Notes: a model not told the origin generated them from the sequence alone. A stretch of DNA of 64,000 nt from Chitinophaga nivalis (GCF_025989125.1 NZ_JAPDNR010000001.1:6312087-6376086); one strand, 5' to 3'; positions 1 to 9,274 are shown, counted from the stretch's first letter. Program-made: numbers and translations.

Positions 1-452
1 TCCTCCAGCTGAAAAAACGGGATGGTGTTGTAGCTGCGGTAATAGAACATGATCCGGATTTTTCCGGAAGGCACCTGTGCCCAGCTGCTCAGATCAAATC
101 CATTTAATATAGGGCCTACCAGTACGGTTTCCTTACCGGGATATTCCGGATTATGTACCGAACTGCTGTTACCGATATGAGAAGGATAAGGGGGCGCATA
201 AGGGTCGCGTTTATCCAGAAAATCACCTACGATCTCTCCACCTACCGGTAAACCGGCAGCATCTATCTCGGGGTTAATGATCATGCACAAAGAAGGATAT
301 TTACTGTCTTTCGTATCCATGCTTTGCACATAGTTCAGGTCATTGAACACACGGAGGTAGGCAGGTGCATCGATTTTAGTATATTCTGTTTTCCTGCACC
401 CGGCCATCAGCAATAATATACTGAAGGCCCATAATAATTGTTGCTGTTTCAT
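1..452 (-). CDS. Surface lipoprotein, N-terminal part (runs off the window)
   Basis: Only the first 150 codons are inside the window; the 3' end lies beyond position 1. The protein opens MKQQQLLWAFSILLLMAGC, a signal peptide with a lipobox (LMAGC), so it should be lipidated at that Cys and exported, as is usual for outer-membrane lipoproteins of Bacteroidota. The visible mature part (start AYLRVFNDLN) has no clear catalytic motif; its opening resembles the first strand of DUF4397-type lipoproteins, a weak likeness. The start ATG shares its A with the TAA stop of the upstream gene (TAATG), so the two are very likely translationally coupled. It is the last visible gene of the sigma/FecR/TonB-receptor locus and probably an accessory lipoprotein of that uptake system. 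The substrate cannot be told. Confidence 0.75.
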   Translation of the reverse strand, partial: MKQQQLLWAFSILLLMAGCRKTEYTKIDAPAYLRVFNDLNYVQSMDTKDSKYPSLCMIINPEIDAAGLPVGGEIVGDFLDKRDPYAPPYPSHIGNSSSVHNPEYPGKETVLVGPILNGFDLSSWAQVPSGKIRIMFYYRSYNTIPFFQLE

Positions 453-2218
453 TACCTGTTATGTTTAACAATGATCATTTTTGCTTTCTCCGCTGCTGGT
501 ACATCCTTGCCGGTACGGCCAATGAGCGCGATGGTAAAAATCCCCGGTTCCTGCGTTGGCACCGCCCTATGCACGGCTTCATACAATTCCCGGCGGGCAA
601 CAAAACGATCGCTGTTCAGCACCGTTATATCCTTTGCCCAGGCGCCGGGTACTACGTCGGGAGCAGAACGGTAAGCCATGATTTCATACGGATGATAAAG
701 CAGCGTGTTATTGTGGATGTAAGGCGACGTTGTAACAGGGATACCTGGTTGCAGATTCACTGCCGCCGTACCGGCCGAAAGGCCATTCCCAAACGTGAAG
801 GTGAGGTAGGGAATATCCTGCGAAAGATTCAGGAAACGCCTGTCGAACATAAAATCTTCCCGCACCTGTTTGAAAACAAGCCCTCCATTACTCCCATTAT
901 TGACAGTACCGGCACTATATAATTGCCCGCTCAGTTCATTGACCACCAATACCAGCTTCGCTCCTCCCTGTACATCCGGGTAAAGCCATGCCGTATAATT
1001 TTGTCCCGGCCGTAAGGTATATTCAGCGGCGGCCAGCACTGCGCCGGCGGCATTCAACGCTTCTACACGGGTATTCCCCTGTACATAATTGCCATAGGAA
1101 GAAGGCTGGCCGTAAGCCAGCTGACGGACCAATACGTTGCCATTCACCCGGAAGCTCACGCCGCCGGAACCTGGCAATACATTACATCCCTGCAGGCGGA
1201 AATAAGTGGTATTAGGCGGTGCGCTCACATCTGTGATCACCCTGAATCCATTCTGTATAGCCCCTCCCCGCTGCTCCTGCGCGGAAACCAGGTAGTCGAA
1301 ACTGTAGGGAGCAACAACGATGGTATAAATGCCACCCGCCTGATAACTGATAACAGGTGCAAAAGTGAGATCAGATAATACCACCTCTCCGTTGCTGGCC
1401 AAACCGATGGAAGAGGTAGGCGGATCAATCAGTCTGTTGTCCGGCGACAAGGCAGCAGCTCCCGGTATCTGCCGGCCATCTGCTGTCAGTACCTTGAACT
1501 GATAGGCACCATAGGGTAGCTCTATATATTCAGACACCCGCTGTGCCACACTGATGTTGGTAGTTTTGTCAGACACCGGCAGGCCATCTGCATAAGCCAG
1601 GCTTACCGGACCTGTCAGGTCTTCTATCTGACCACGGGGGGAAATAATATCCTCTTTAGGCTTTGCACACAGGTTGAGGATACGAATCTTAAAATGATCC
1701 GGCCGGGAAGGTTGGGTAACGCCTCTTTCTATCTCTACATAATCCGGCTGGCCCTCCGCGAGGTGCTGGCTAAGCAGCAGATAATAATCTTTAGGGTGTT
1801 GATAGTCATCTTTGATCGTCAGTTCCGGTAAACTGCCATTCGCTCTGTCTGCATCCAGCTTCAGCAACAGGGTACCATCTTTACGGAACAGGTCCTGCGG
1901 GATCTGCCAGCTGCTTCCCAGCCGGCCGTCTTCGGGAAAATAAGCAGTGCCTGTATATTTGAATGCATCCGGATCATTGGGAGAACGATAAACATAACTG
2001 GTTAACTTTTCACCATTGGCCACTACATCTACATAACCGCCCATATTCACAATACGGGTAGCCGATGGGGCACGGTTAACGGTGGTCACCCGGTTGTCCG
2101 GCCGGTTATCATTGATTTCTTTTTTACATGCTGTGAAACCAACCATCAGTACCAGCAAACATAGTGTCTGGGCGAAGCTGCGTGGTACCAGCAGCCGTCC
2201 CGGAATATTCGTTATCAT
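452..2218 (-). CDS. DUF4397-like outer-membrane lipoprotein, partner of the TonB receptor
   Basis: A 588-residue lipoprotein. I start it at the internal Met (MITNIPGR) because this puts a normal signal peptide and lipobox (MVGFTAC) near the N-terminus and leaves the start 1 nt beyond the receptor stop; the open frame itself extends 9 codons further up. The C-terminal half has repeated beta-type segments such as YFRLQGCNVLPGSGGVSFRV and LAYGQPSSYGNYVQGNTRVE, which resemble the DUF4397 fold (NxxPGxxxVxFxxNG, then LAYGxxSxY). It occupies the place of a SusD-like partner behind a TonB receptor but does not look like SusD. Inferred role: a surface-exposed ligand-binding or capping lipoprotein for the receptor encoded just upstream. 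Family assignment is moderate, gene reality is high. Confidence 0.75.
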   Translation of the reverse strand: MITNIPGRLLVPRSFAQTLCLLVLMVGFTACKKEINDNRPDNRVTTVNRAPSATRIVNMGGYVDVVANGEKLTSYVYRSPNDPDAFKYTGTAYFPEDGRLGSSWQIPQDLFRKDGTLLLKLDADRANGSLPELTIKDDYQHPKDYYLLLSQHLAEGQPDYVEIERGVTQPSRPDHFKIRILNLCAKPKEDIISPRGQIEDLTGPVSLAYADGLPVSDKTTNISVAQRVSEYIELPYGAYQFKVLTADGRQIPGAAALSPDNRLIDPPTSSIGLASNGEVVLSDLTFAPVISYQAGGIYTIVVAPYSFDYLVSAQEQRGGAIQNGFRVITDVSAPPNTTYFRLQGCNVLPGSGGVSFRVNGNVLVRQLAYGQPSSYGNYVQGNTRVEALNAAGAVLAAAEYTLRPGQNYTAWLYPDVQGGAKLVLVVNELSGQLYSAGTVNNGSNGGLVFKQVREDFMFDRRFLNLSQDIPYLTFTFGNGLSAGTAAVNLQPGIPVTTSPYIHNNTLLYHPYEIMAYRSAPDVVPGAWAKDITVLNSDRFVARRELYEAVHRAVPTQEPGIFTIALIGRTGKDVPAAEKAKMIIVKHNR

Positions 2219-2219
2219 C

Positions 2220-5200
2220 TTAAAACAGTTTATAGGTAAAACCAAGCATCATTTCGGCGCCACGCTTGTAACTACGATTGATGTATTCATTGCCATACCA
2301 TTTGCCACCGGTGCCCGCATTGGCATACACCGTTTTCACAGCAGGATTTAATACATTCTTGGCATAGCCTTTAAAAAATATCCGCTTACTCAATTGCTGA
2401 CTTAAAACAAAGTCCAGTACGGGCACAGGTTGTGTAAACAGATCCGGCTCACCGGTCAGGTTGATCTGTATGAGCCGCTCTCCTACCATATTAAATGTGG
2501 CGGTAAGATCAGTACCGGTTTTCTTGTTGTTGTAATTCAGCCAGGCATTAACGGAATAAGGCGCCTGCTCAAACAGCGGGCTGTTTTTAGGCGTATATCT
2601 GTCCAGCGAACGATTGGCAGTATAACGTTCCGCCGATTTTTTGATATCACTTTGTGCCAGTAACAGATTAGATCCGAGGAAGAAGTTCGTCAACGGATCC
2701 CACCATCGCCCGAGGTCTTTTACGATCTCCAGTTCGATACCCCATACCCGGCCAATGTTCGGATCATTCTGAAACTGAATGGTAGGAAACTCCGGGTAGG
2801 TAGCGGCCAGACCATCTGTTTTCAGGTTAAATACTTTCACCAATTGATTTTTTATCTGTTTCCCGAAAAGAGATACGGCGATCACCTCTCCTCTGTTGGG
2901 AAACCATTCCCAACGAAAATCCAGGTTCTCCGTATACTGGTTTACCAGTCCGGGATTACCCACTACCAGTCCCATCTGAAAGGCATCAAATTCAAATACA
3001 TTGGTGATCTCCCGCAACTCCGGTCTGGCCAGCGTGGTGTTGAAGGCAGCCCGGAAATTCATATTCCGGTTGAGGGTGTAGGTAAGGTTGGCTGAATAAT
3101 AAGGTTTATAGCCTGTTTTATACGCTGCATTGGGCTCAGAAGGCACCAATGGCGTCTTCCCTCCACCAGATCCAGGAACGGTCAGTGCAGGGTCTAAAAA
3201 CACATCAGCGGTATCTACTGCGGAACCGATATCGGTCATTTCAAAACGTACGCCTCCGGCTACCCGTAACTGCTCCGTCAGTTGCAGGTCCACCATGCCA
3301 TAAAAAGCATTGGTTTCATAATAGCCGCTGTAGTTATTGGGCGACTTCCGGCTGTTATACATAAAACCACTGACAGGCGCCATTCCATCTCCCTGCTGAC
3401 CGGTAGATAGCTTTACTCCCACGATATCATTGCCCACGAGGCGATCCGGATTTCCTTCCGCATCATAGAGCGGAATGGCTTTATCCCGGTTAAAATTAGA
3501 GCCGGGCAGCAACAACTGATTCTCCCGGAAGGTACGGTCGCGAAACAGGTAGTTCACGCCCGTTTTAAATTCCTGCCGTTGTCCCAACAGTTTAAATGGA
3601 AGTGCCAGATCTACCTTGTAGTTATAGTTCACTTCATCCAGCTGACGCCAGCGGCGGCCATTCGGTTCTGCCTGAATAGTACCATAGGCGCCAAATCCAT
3701 TAACATAACCGGAAGTCAGCGCATATAAATGTTTCGTATATACGTACCGCTCCCCATTCTCTCCGCTTAAAGCAGGCCGTTTGTACCAGCCGCCTCCTTT
3801 AGGGGTATAATCAGCCATGCTGAGAAACCGGTAATCCGGGTTGTTTTGTCCGGAACGGGAAGTGGCCACGTTATAACTTAAACGCGGGGAGTACGCGCCG
3901 GGCAGGAACTTATGTTCGCCCTGCAGGTTAAATGTATTCAGCGTCCGGTACGACTGTTTCAGGGAATAAATGGTGCTGCCTACTTCACCTGGTAAACCGG
4001 TATATTCATAGCGGCCCTGCATGTGGGTGGCCACATTCTCTCCGCCCCAGCTACCCATGTATTGCATGCTGATTTCATGCCGGGGAGAAAACCGATAGGT
4101 TAATCCTGACAATACTCCATAGTTGAGCGTTTCTGTACCGGTATTTTCCTTATAGGTTTGATACCGGCCCATATACAGGCTGTTGGAAGTAATATAATTG
4201 GGGATATTGCGAAAGCTGTAGATATCCGGATTGCCTGTTACCACGCCCTGATAGATACTATATTGGGTCAGGTCACCACCCCGGATATCGGTGATCCGGT
4301 GGTAGTAATTTCCACCCAGAATAACGCCCAGCTGATGTTTTTTAAATACCGTAAACCGGTTGCCATAGGTAGCGGAATATAACTGATTCAGGGGCGCCTT
4401 ACGGTAACGGGTACTCATCACCGGGTCGAAGCCCTGCATGATGCCATTCACCCGGTTTACCTCCTTCCAGCCATCAATGCTGTAGTGACTATTCTGCACC
4501 ATCTTCTGTATGCCATCAGGTCCATCGGGATATTCCTGCGCCAGCGCTTTGAATGCCGGCGAGAGATTTTTGTGGTTGATGCGGTTGCCCAGAAACCCCA
4601 TTTCACTGTTCCAGAAACTATTATAGCTGCCACCCGCTACATTGGAATTATAACCGGTTTGCACCACCACTTCCAGCGTGAGACTGTCGGGAACAGACTT
4701 TGTTTTCAGCTCCACGATACCAGCCGCCGCATCGGCTGGTTTATCGGGAGTGACGGTTTTATAGATAGTAATGTTATCCAGCAAAGAAGCCGGCACCAGG
4801 TCGAGCGGAATAGCGCTTTTATCCGGATCAGAGGAAGCCAGGCGCACACCATTGAGCTGGCCAATTACACTTCTGTCGCCCAGGCCGCGCACGGCCACAT
4901 ATTTATCATCCGTTACCGTTACACCCGCCACCCGCTGCAATGCCTGGGTGGTGGTGATGCTGGCGGTACGTTCGATCTGCTGGGCAGAAATAGCATCCTG
5001 CACAATTGCTGAACGGCGACGTTCGTCCAATACCGCAATTTCGGTATTGGTATGCCGGCGTGCCTGCACCGTCACTTCACTTAACGTAGAAGAAGTGGCC
5101 TGCAACACAATGATTAAGCTACCGGAAGCAGCATTCACTGCCACTTCCTGCATCTTATAACCCATATTGGAACATTGCAATACGCCACCTTCCATCGGAA

Positions 5201-5699
5201 CAGCCATCGCAAACAATCCGTTACCATCACTGATAACGCCGGTCTGGCTGCCTTTCATCCGGATGGTTACACCCGGTAACGGCGTTTTGTTATTATCCAA
5301 TACCTTACCGGCAATGCGGAGCTGTTGCCGGTGTTGCTGGGCATCTTCCGCAGTGGTTTTCCGGATGGCGATCCGGCCATTCATCCACTGCCAGGAAAAT
5401 CCATTGGGGCGAAGCACTTTATCCAGTATACCGGATAAGGGCTGATTTGTAAATACAAAAGTGATCTTACTGTTTACCGCCTTCAATTCACTCGGTTGAT
5501 AATAGAATGACATGCCGGTGGTTGTCTCCAGTTTTTTCAGACAACTGAACAGGTCTTCTTTTTCAAAGCGGATACTCAGACGGGGATCAGCAGATTGCCA
5601 GGCATAGGCCCCTGTTGTCCGGAACAAGCATAAAAGACAAAACAGTAATATCCTGTAATGTTTCAGGTGGTAAGATGATCCTGTTAAAAAATTTTCCAT
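2220..5699 (-). CDS. TonB-dependent receptor with STN signalling domain (FecA-like transducer)
   Basis: About 1159 residues from the Met of MENFLTGSS; the frame is open 12 codons further up, but this start gives a regular signal peptide (HYRILLFCLLCLF...AYA) and an A-rich Shine-Dalgarno region. Order of domains: signal peptide (1-35), STN/secretin-TonB N-terminal domain (about 38-110; FEKEDLFSCLKKLE, then LSGILDKVL), carboxypeptidase-regulatory-like beta domain (about 125-210; GKVLDNNKTPLPGVTIRMKG), plug (about 225-330, with VTVTDDKYVAVRGLGDR), and a 22-stranded barrel to the end (final strand GFTYKLF). The STN domain is what talks to a FecR anti-sigma factor in known FecA-type systems, and a fecR and an ECF sigma gene lie directly upstream on the same strand. 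Substrate unknown. Confidence 0.95.
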   Translation of the reverse strand: MENFLTGSSYHLKHYRILLFCLLCLFRTTGAYAWQSADPRLSIRFEKEDLFSCLKKLETTTGMSFYYQPSELKAVNSKITFVFTNQPLSGILDKVLRPNGFSWQWMNGRIAIRKTTAEDAQQHRQQLRIAGKVLDNNKTPLPGVTIRMKGSQTGVISDGNGLFAMAVPMEGGVLQCSNMGYKMQEVAVNAASGSLIIVLQATSSTLSEVTVQARRHTNTEIAVLDERRRSAIVQDAISAQQIERTASITTTQALQRVAGVTVTDDKYVAVRGLGDRSVIGQLNGVRLASSDPDKSAIPLDLVPASLLDNITIYKTVTPDKPADAAAGIVELKTKSVPDSLTLEVVVQTGYNSNVAGGSYNSFWNSEMGFLGNRINHKNLSPAFKALAQEYPDGPDGIQKMVQNSHYSIDGWKEVNRVNGIMQGFDPVMSTRYRKAPLNQLYSATYGNRFTVFKKHQLGVILGGNYYHRITDIRGGDLTQYSIYQGVVTGNPDIYSFRNIPNYITSNSLYMGRYQTYKENTGTETLNYGVLSGLTYRFSPRHEISMQYMGSWGGENVATHMQGRYEYTGLPGEVGSTIYSLKQSYRTLNTFNLQGEHKFLPGAYSPRLSYNVATSRSGQNNPDYRFLSMADYTPKGGGWYKRPALSGENGERYVYTKHLYALTSGYVNGFGAYGTIQAEPNGRRWRQLDEVNYNYKVDLALPFKLLGQRQEFKTGVNYLFRDRTFRENQLLLPGSNFNRDKAIPLYDAEGNPDRLVGNDIVGVKLSTGQQGDGMAPVSGFMYNSRKSPNNYSGYYETNAFYGMVDLQLTEQLRVAGGVRFEMTDIGSAVDTADVFLDPALTVPGSGGGKTPLVPSEPNAAYKTGYKPYYSANLTYTLNRNMNFRAAFNTTLARPELREITNVFEFDAFQMGLVVGNPGLVNQYTENLDFRWEWFPNRGEVIAVSLFGKQIKNQLVKVFNLKTDGLAATYPEFPTIQFQNDPNIGRVWGIELEIVKDLGRWWDPLTNFFLGSNLLLAQSDIKKSAERYTANRSLDRYTPKNSPLFEQAPYSVNAWLNYNNKKTGTDLTATFNMVGERLIQINLTGEPDLFTQPVPVLDFVLSQQLSKRIFFKGYAKNVLNPAVKTVYANAGTGGKWYGNEYINRSYKRGAEMMLGFTYKLF

Positions 5700-5782
5700 T
5701 TTTATTTTCTTTAGTTTCAGGCATGCCGCTCCCATCTATTGCAATGCAATATTTTTTTTATTGTCAATAACCGAAAGCTTGC

Positions 5783-6763
5783 TTATTTTTTAATTACCAC
5801 GGTACTGTCCCGGGTGACGGTATATTTCAGACCAGACGAAAAACAAATGACGTCCAGTATTTCTTTTTGTGATTCATTGCCATTAAACGCACCACTGAAA
5901 GTGGCTGCTTTTTTTATTGCATTTACCCCGATGGTCATCTTCATATTGTAATGCGCCTGTAGTGTTTTCAACACCACTTCCAGCGGCGTATCATGGAATA
6001 TCAGCACATTTTTGTGCCAGGCCGTAGCAGCGGCAGCATCTACATATTCCCGTACTTCCAGCAACCCGGAAACGTTGTTGTAGCGCGCCTCCTGATTGGC
6101 CGTCAGGATGGCCGGTGAATAACCCGCACATTGCACCTGTACTTTTCCGGTAGCTACTGTTACGCCTATACGCTGTTGCGACGGTACATTCCTCACTTCA
6201 AATGAAGTACCCAGTACCTTAATATCTAACTGACCACTGGCCACTACAAAGGGCCGCTTCACATCAGGAGCAACATTGAAAAAAGCCATCCCGGATAACC
6301 GGGTTTGCCGCACATGCCCACGGTAACGGGACGGAAAGCTGATCGCCGAATTAGGCGCCAGATTCACCATACTACTATCGGGCAATACAATACGTTTAAT
6401 CTCATAGGGGCCTGTTGTTTCCTCTTTCCAGGCAATAGGCGACAACTGATCCAGGATATCATCACGCAACAGAAAGCCCGCTATCGTAGTACCGGCGATA
6501 AATATCCAAATAGCAGCCACCCTGAGCCACCAGGATCTCCTGGCATAAAATGCAGGATGGCTGCGGAAGCTTCCACTCCCCCCTGCCTGCTGGTCAATAC
6601 TACTCCAGATGCGCGCTTTCGTTTCCGTTTTTTCCTCGTCAGAAAAATCTGTCGCTTCCTTTTCAGACAGCAACATATAGGCTTCCACCATCTTCTTTTC
6701 GTGCGGCGACGCCTCCTGCTGCAGGAATCTTTCCAACAAGGCGGATAACTGATGTCTGTTCAT
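5783..6763 (-). CDS. FecR-family anti-sigma factor
   Basis: 326 residues. The N-terminal cytoplasmic part (1-85) should bind the sigma factor; a single membrane helix follows (WWLRVAAIWIFIAGTTIAGF, about 95-117). The periplasmic FecR beta domain is about 130-235 (YEIKRIVLPDSSMVNLAPNS, FNVAPDVKRPFVV, VLGTSFEVRN), and a C-terminal DUF4974-type domain is about 245-326 (HDTPLEVVLKTLQAHYNM). This architecture is the usual one in Bacteroidota, where FecR senses the STN domain of the receptor and controls the ECF sigma factor. It sits between the sigma gene (80 nt upstream) and the receptor (about 83 nt downstream), all on the same strand. An intrinsic terminator in the upstream gap probably limits read-through from the sigma gene. 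Confidence 0.95.
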   Translation of the reverse strand: MNRHQLSALLERFLQQEASPHEKKMVEAYMLLSEKEATDFSDEEKTETKARIWSSIDQQAGGSGSFRSHPAFYARRSWWLRVAAIWIFIAGTTIAGFLLRDDILDQLSPIAWKEETTGPYEIKRIVLPDSSMVNLAPNSAISFPSRYRGHVRQTRLSGMAFFNVAPDVKRPFVVASGQLDIKVLGTSFEVRNVPSQQRIGVTVATGKVQVQCAGYSPAILTANQEARYNNVSGLLEVREYVDAAAATAWHKNVLIFHDTPLEVVLKTLQAHYNMKMTIGVNAIKKAATFSGAFNGNESQKEILDVICFSSGLKYTVTRDSTVVIKK

Positions 6764-6785
6764 GCGATACTTCGATACATTAAAA

Positions 6786-6819
6786 AATAAAAGGCGCTTT
6801 ATGATAAGCGCCTTTTATT
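6786..6819 (-). terminator. Intrinsic terminator between the sigma gene and fecR
   Basis: A 14-bp perfect stem (AATAAAAGGCGCTT at 6786-6799, complement at 6806-6819) closes a 6-nt loop. Read on the minus strand the stem is followed by a T-rich run (TTTTATTTTTT), so it terminates transcripts coming from the sigma gene. Only about 22 nt remain before the fecR start, too little for a separate promoter. Confidence 0.8.
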
Positions 6820-6843
6820 GTTATTTAGTACCGGGGTCCTATG

Positions 6844-7425
6844 TTAAGGGAACATTAAGTCTTTCAGGAGTAATAATAATACCGCTTCAAAAACCGGTTT
6901 TCTCAGGCGGGAAAGCGCCATCGTCAGCTGATTCTTTACGGTTTGTTCGGAGAGGTTCAGCTTTTCAGCAATCGCTTTGATAGAGTAATCTTCCTCCCGG
7001 CTTAGTTTGTAGATGAGTTGCATACGCCCGGGCAGGTTACCGACTTCTTTATTGATGATGTCGTTCAGATCTGCCAGCGATAGTTTTTCCAACACTCCGC
7101 TGAATACGGGCAAGGTGTATTCCGTAACGGCAGATATTTCTTCCCGGCTGGCCGACATGTTCTTTAAGGCAGCCAACACTTCATAATAAACGGACTTATA
7201 TAAATAGGCCTGTATCGACAACTGAATATTTTTTGCACTGCGGTGTTCCCATATCTTCATAAAAACATGCTGTACAACATCTTCGGCATCCTGCTTCGAC
7301 TTTAAACGCTTCCATGCAAACAGGTACAGCCCTTCCCAGTGCCTGTCGAACAACATCCGGAACGCAGCTGCATCCCCCTCCTTTATTCGTTCCAGTAATT
7401 GATGGTCATCTAAAACATTATCCAT
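6844..7425 (-). CDS. ECF-type RNA polymerase sigma factor
   Basis: 193 residues, the standard length for Bacteroidota FecI-like sigma factors. Region 2 is at about 22-85 (FRMLFDRHWEGLYLFAWKRL, then DAEDVVQHVFMKIWEHR), and region 4 with its helix-turn-helix is at about 125-175 (LPGRMQLIYKLSREEDYSIK, AIAEKLNLSEQTVKNQLTMA). It begins the locus sigma - fecR - TonB receptor - lipoproteins, so its expected target is the receptor operon. A weak -7-like element (TATCTTTA, minus strand) lies at 7447-7454, about 20 nt upstream of the start. Function is by family; no target promoter can be proved from the window. Confidence 0.93.
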   Translation of the reverse strand: MDNVLDDHQLLERIKEGDAAAFRMLFDRHWEGLYLFAWKRLKSKQDAEDVVQHVFMKIWEHRSAKNIQLSIQAYLYKSVYYEVLAALKNMSASREEISAVTEYTLPVFSGVLEKLSLADLNDIINKEVGNLPGRMQLIYKLSREEDYSIKAIAEKLNLSEQTVKNQLTMALSRLRKPVFEAVLLLLLKDLMFP

Positions 7426-7845
7426 ATGATGGGTAATAAGCAGCTATAAAGATAAAGTTCATTACCTTTTTATGCAGTCCAAATAAGGCCTTACCGGTAA
7501 TTTATTGGAAACTTAACATTCGGGAGAAATGACAGCGTACTATTCAGATGTGCGATTCAGCAGCTGATTAAAGTATTGTTTAGTAAGCATACAACGTGAT
7601 TATGCCCCATATTCAACGGTTCCTTTTACGGTATATGAACGGTATTCCTTTTCTCACAGGCCGACATACATGACAATTTCATATCCCCACCAGCGTCCCG
7701 AAAGCACAGCACGCTATTCCCTGTGGTAGCATCGCACGGAATAGCTGTAACTTGACTGCATCAATAGGCTTTTCTTCCATGCATCATCTGTAATTCCCCC
7801 GAATGGGCACATGTACACTATTACCTCATCAGCAAATCTCTTGTC
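7426..7845. other. Non-coding stretch between the sigma gene and the small peptide gene
   Basis: No believable gene on either strand. It should hold the promoter of the sigma operon (weak TATCTTTA at 7447-7454 on the minus strand) and that of the plus-strand peptide gene at 7846, for which no clear -33/-7 pair was found. Short open frames here have no coding look. Confidence 0.6.
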
Positions 7846-8022
7846 ATGAAAAACATCTGTATCTCTGGCAAAAAACTGACTCGTCAGGACATGCAACGTA
7901 TTAATGGTGGCCAGCAATCTGCTGCCGGCTTATGTTTCAATTACACCAACAACTGTACGCCTTGTATCGCGTCCGGCTGCCGTTGTAATTATCAGCAACC
8001 AGGTCTTTATTTGTGCCTGTAA
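7846..8022 (+). CDS. Cysteine-rich peptide with double-glycine leader (RiPP or bacteriocin precursor candidate)
   Basis: A 58-codon gene on the plus strand. The first 22 residues form a charged leader ending in a double glycine (LTRQDMQRINGG), as in GG-leader precursors of Bacteroidota that are cut and exported by a C39-peptidase ABC transporter. The 36-residue core begins QQSAAGLCFNYTNNC and contains six cysteines (another is in the leader at position 5), with the cluster CTPCIASGCRC in the middle, and ends in LCL. A perfect terminator-like hairpin follows 17 nt after the stop, which supports a real transcript. No maturation enzyme or C39 exporter is in the window. The core could carry disulfides or lanthionines, or simply be a secreted peptide; activity is unknown. 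The flanking genes on both sides lie on the other strand. Confidence 0.68.
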   Translation: MKNICISGKKLTRQDMQRINGGQQSAAGLCFNYTNNCTPCIASGCRCNYQQPGLYLCL

Positions 8023-8039
8023 ATCCCGACAGCTGTCTG

Positions 8040-8065
8040 AAGGCAACCATTCCGGTGGTTGCCTT
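8040..8065 (+). terminator. Hairpin terminator of the small peptide gene
   Basis: A 10-bp perfect stem (AAGGCAACCA at 8040-8049, complement at 8056-8065) with a 6-nt loop, 17 nt after the peptide stop. There is no strong T-tract, so strength is uncertain. Confidence 0.6.
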
Positions 8066-8110
8066 CCCTATATGCGCTTGCTCCTATAAAAACAGTAACA
8101 AGGTATCGGA

Positions 8111-9274
8111 CTATTTTAGCTGCTCCAGCAATTTTCCAGCAATCGCTTCCACCGGCACCTGTTGATTAACAGCCACTGCCACAAAGGCTTTTGTAGCCAC
8201 ATCATATACGACCAGTGCCCGGTAATCTTCCGTTCCTCCGTTGTGGCCTATCCAATAATTTTTTGTCTGATTTATTTCGTGGAAGTCAGACAGGATCATG
8301 CCCCGCCCATAATACATGCCCTTATCAAACATCGGATACAAATCATGCAAACGCTCCTTCGTCATTGGAAGACTACTGATCTGTCCTGTGAGTAATGCAT
8401 GCAACAGTAGCACCATATCTTTTGCATTACTAATAATATTTCCAGCGCCCAGCGGTGTGGAATAATCTTCCATTATCGTATATCCGTCTACGTGACCAAT
8501 TGCAAGATTATCCGGGCGCTCCTGCGGCATTAATACACGTAGGGAAGCAAGATGAAAGGGGGTAGCCATCCTGTCCTGCACAATTTGTGCAAACGTCTTC
8601 TTTTCTATTTTCTCTGCTATCATTGCCAGCAAGAGATAACCGGTATTACTGTATGCCCAGTATTCGCCGGGCCGGAATAAATTGTTGCGGGCCGTCACCA
8701 GCTCCAGTAACTCCGGTGGTGTATAATAACGTTTGCTGTTATGAAAGGTGGAATCATGATTGAAACTATACAAGCCACTGGTATGTTGCAGCAATGCATC
8801 GATGGTAATATCCTTTGCATGCTGGAACTGGGGGAACCAGTCAGCGAGTTTACTGTCATAGCTCAATTGCTGCTCCTGTACCAACATGGCAATGATGGTA
8901 GCGGTAATGAGCTTGCTCACACTGGCCCAATAAAACAACGTAGTCGTATCCACTTTTTGTTGCAGCGGCAACGAAATAAATCCGGTATCAGCCCGCCACA
9001 GGCCTTTCCCTGCTATCAGCATCGCAGCACTCATCCCCGGCATGCCGGTGAGGGCAAACAGCTGCTTCACCTGCTTATCCAGTTTATCTTTCAGTGGTCC
9101 GGGAACGGCACTATTTACCGGATAGTCAGCATGCGGATCCGGTAGCATATCAGCGCCTGGTGCGGCATGTTTGGGGGCACCTTTGTAGCGGGCCTGACTA
9201 TACACAGGCTGCACAGTAAAACCGGACAGCCACAAAATAAATATACAAAAGCAGCCTGTATTTACACCTTTCAT
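8111..9274 (-). CDS. Secreted serine hydrolase of the beta-lactamase/class C family
   Basis: 387 residues from MKGVNTGCF; the frame is open 22 codons further up, but this Met has an A-rich upstream region and a clean signal peptide ending PVYSQ. The class C beta-lactamase-like fold is supported by SVSK (nucleophile Ser and general base Lys, in YWASVSKLITA), by YSNTGY (the YxN motif) and by GHNGGTEDY near the C-terminus (the HxG/KTG equivalent). Such proteins are usually D-aminopeptidases, esterases or peptidoglycan-related hydrolases rather than true antibiotic-destroying enzymes. It should act in the periplasm or outside the cell. It is followed about 120 nt upstream on the same strand by another small secreted protein; an operon is not shown. 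Confidence 0.9.
   Translation of the reverse strand: MKGVNTGCFCIFILWLSGFTVQPVYSQARYKGAPKHAAPGADMLPDPHADYPVNSAVPGPLKDKLDKQVKQLFALTGMPGMSAAMLIAGKGLWRADTGFISLPLQQKVDTTTLFYWASVSKLITATIIAMLVQEQQLSYDSKLADWFPQFQHAKDITIDALLQHTSGLYSFNHDSTFHNSKRYYTPPELLELVTARNNLFRPGEYWAYSNTGYLLLAMIAEKIEKKTFAQIVQDRMATPFHLASLRVLMPQERPDNLAIGHVDGYTIMEDYSTPLGAGNIISNAKDMVLLLHALLTGQISSLPMTKERLHDLYPMFDKGMYYGRGMILSDFHEINQTKNYWIGHNGGTEDYRALVVYDVATKAFVAVAVNQQVPVEAIAGKLLEQLK

Noticed and set aside
4485..5012. A 175-codon open frame on the plus strand opposite the TonB receptor
   Set aside because: It is a shadow of the receptor frame; the protein has no coherent family look, and the receptor is complete and typical.
7714..8089. 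Two open frames (minus 7714-7917, plus 7904-8089) in the sigma/serine hydrolase gap
   Set aside because: Both are in other frames than the GG-leader peptide gene and lack start context and coding look.
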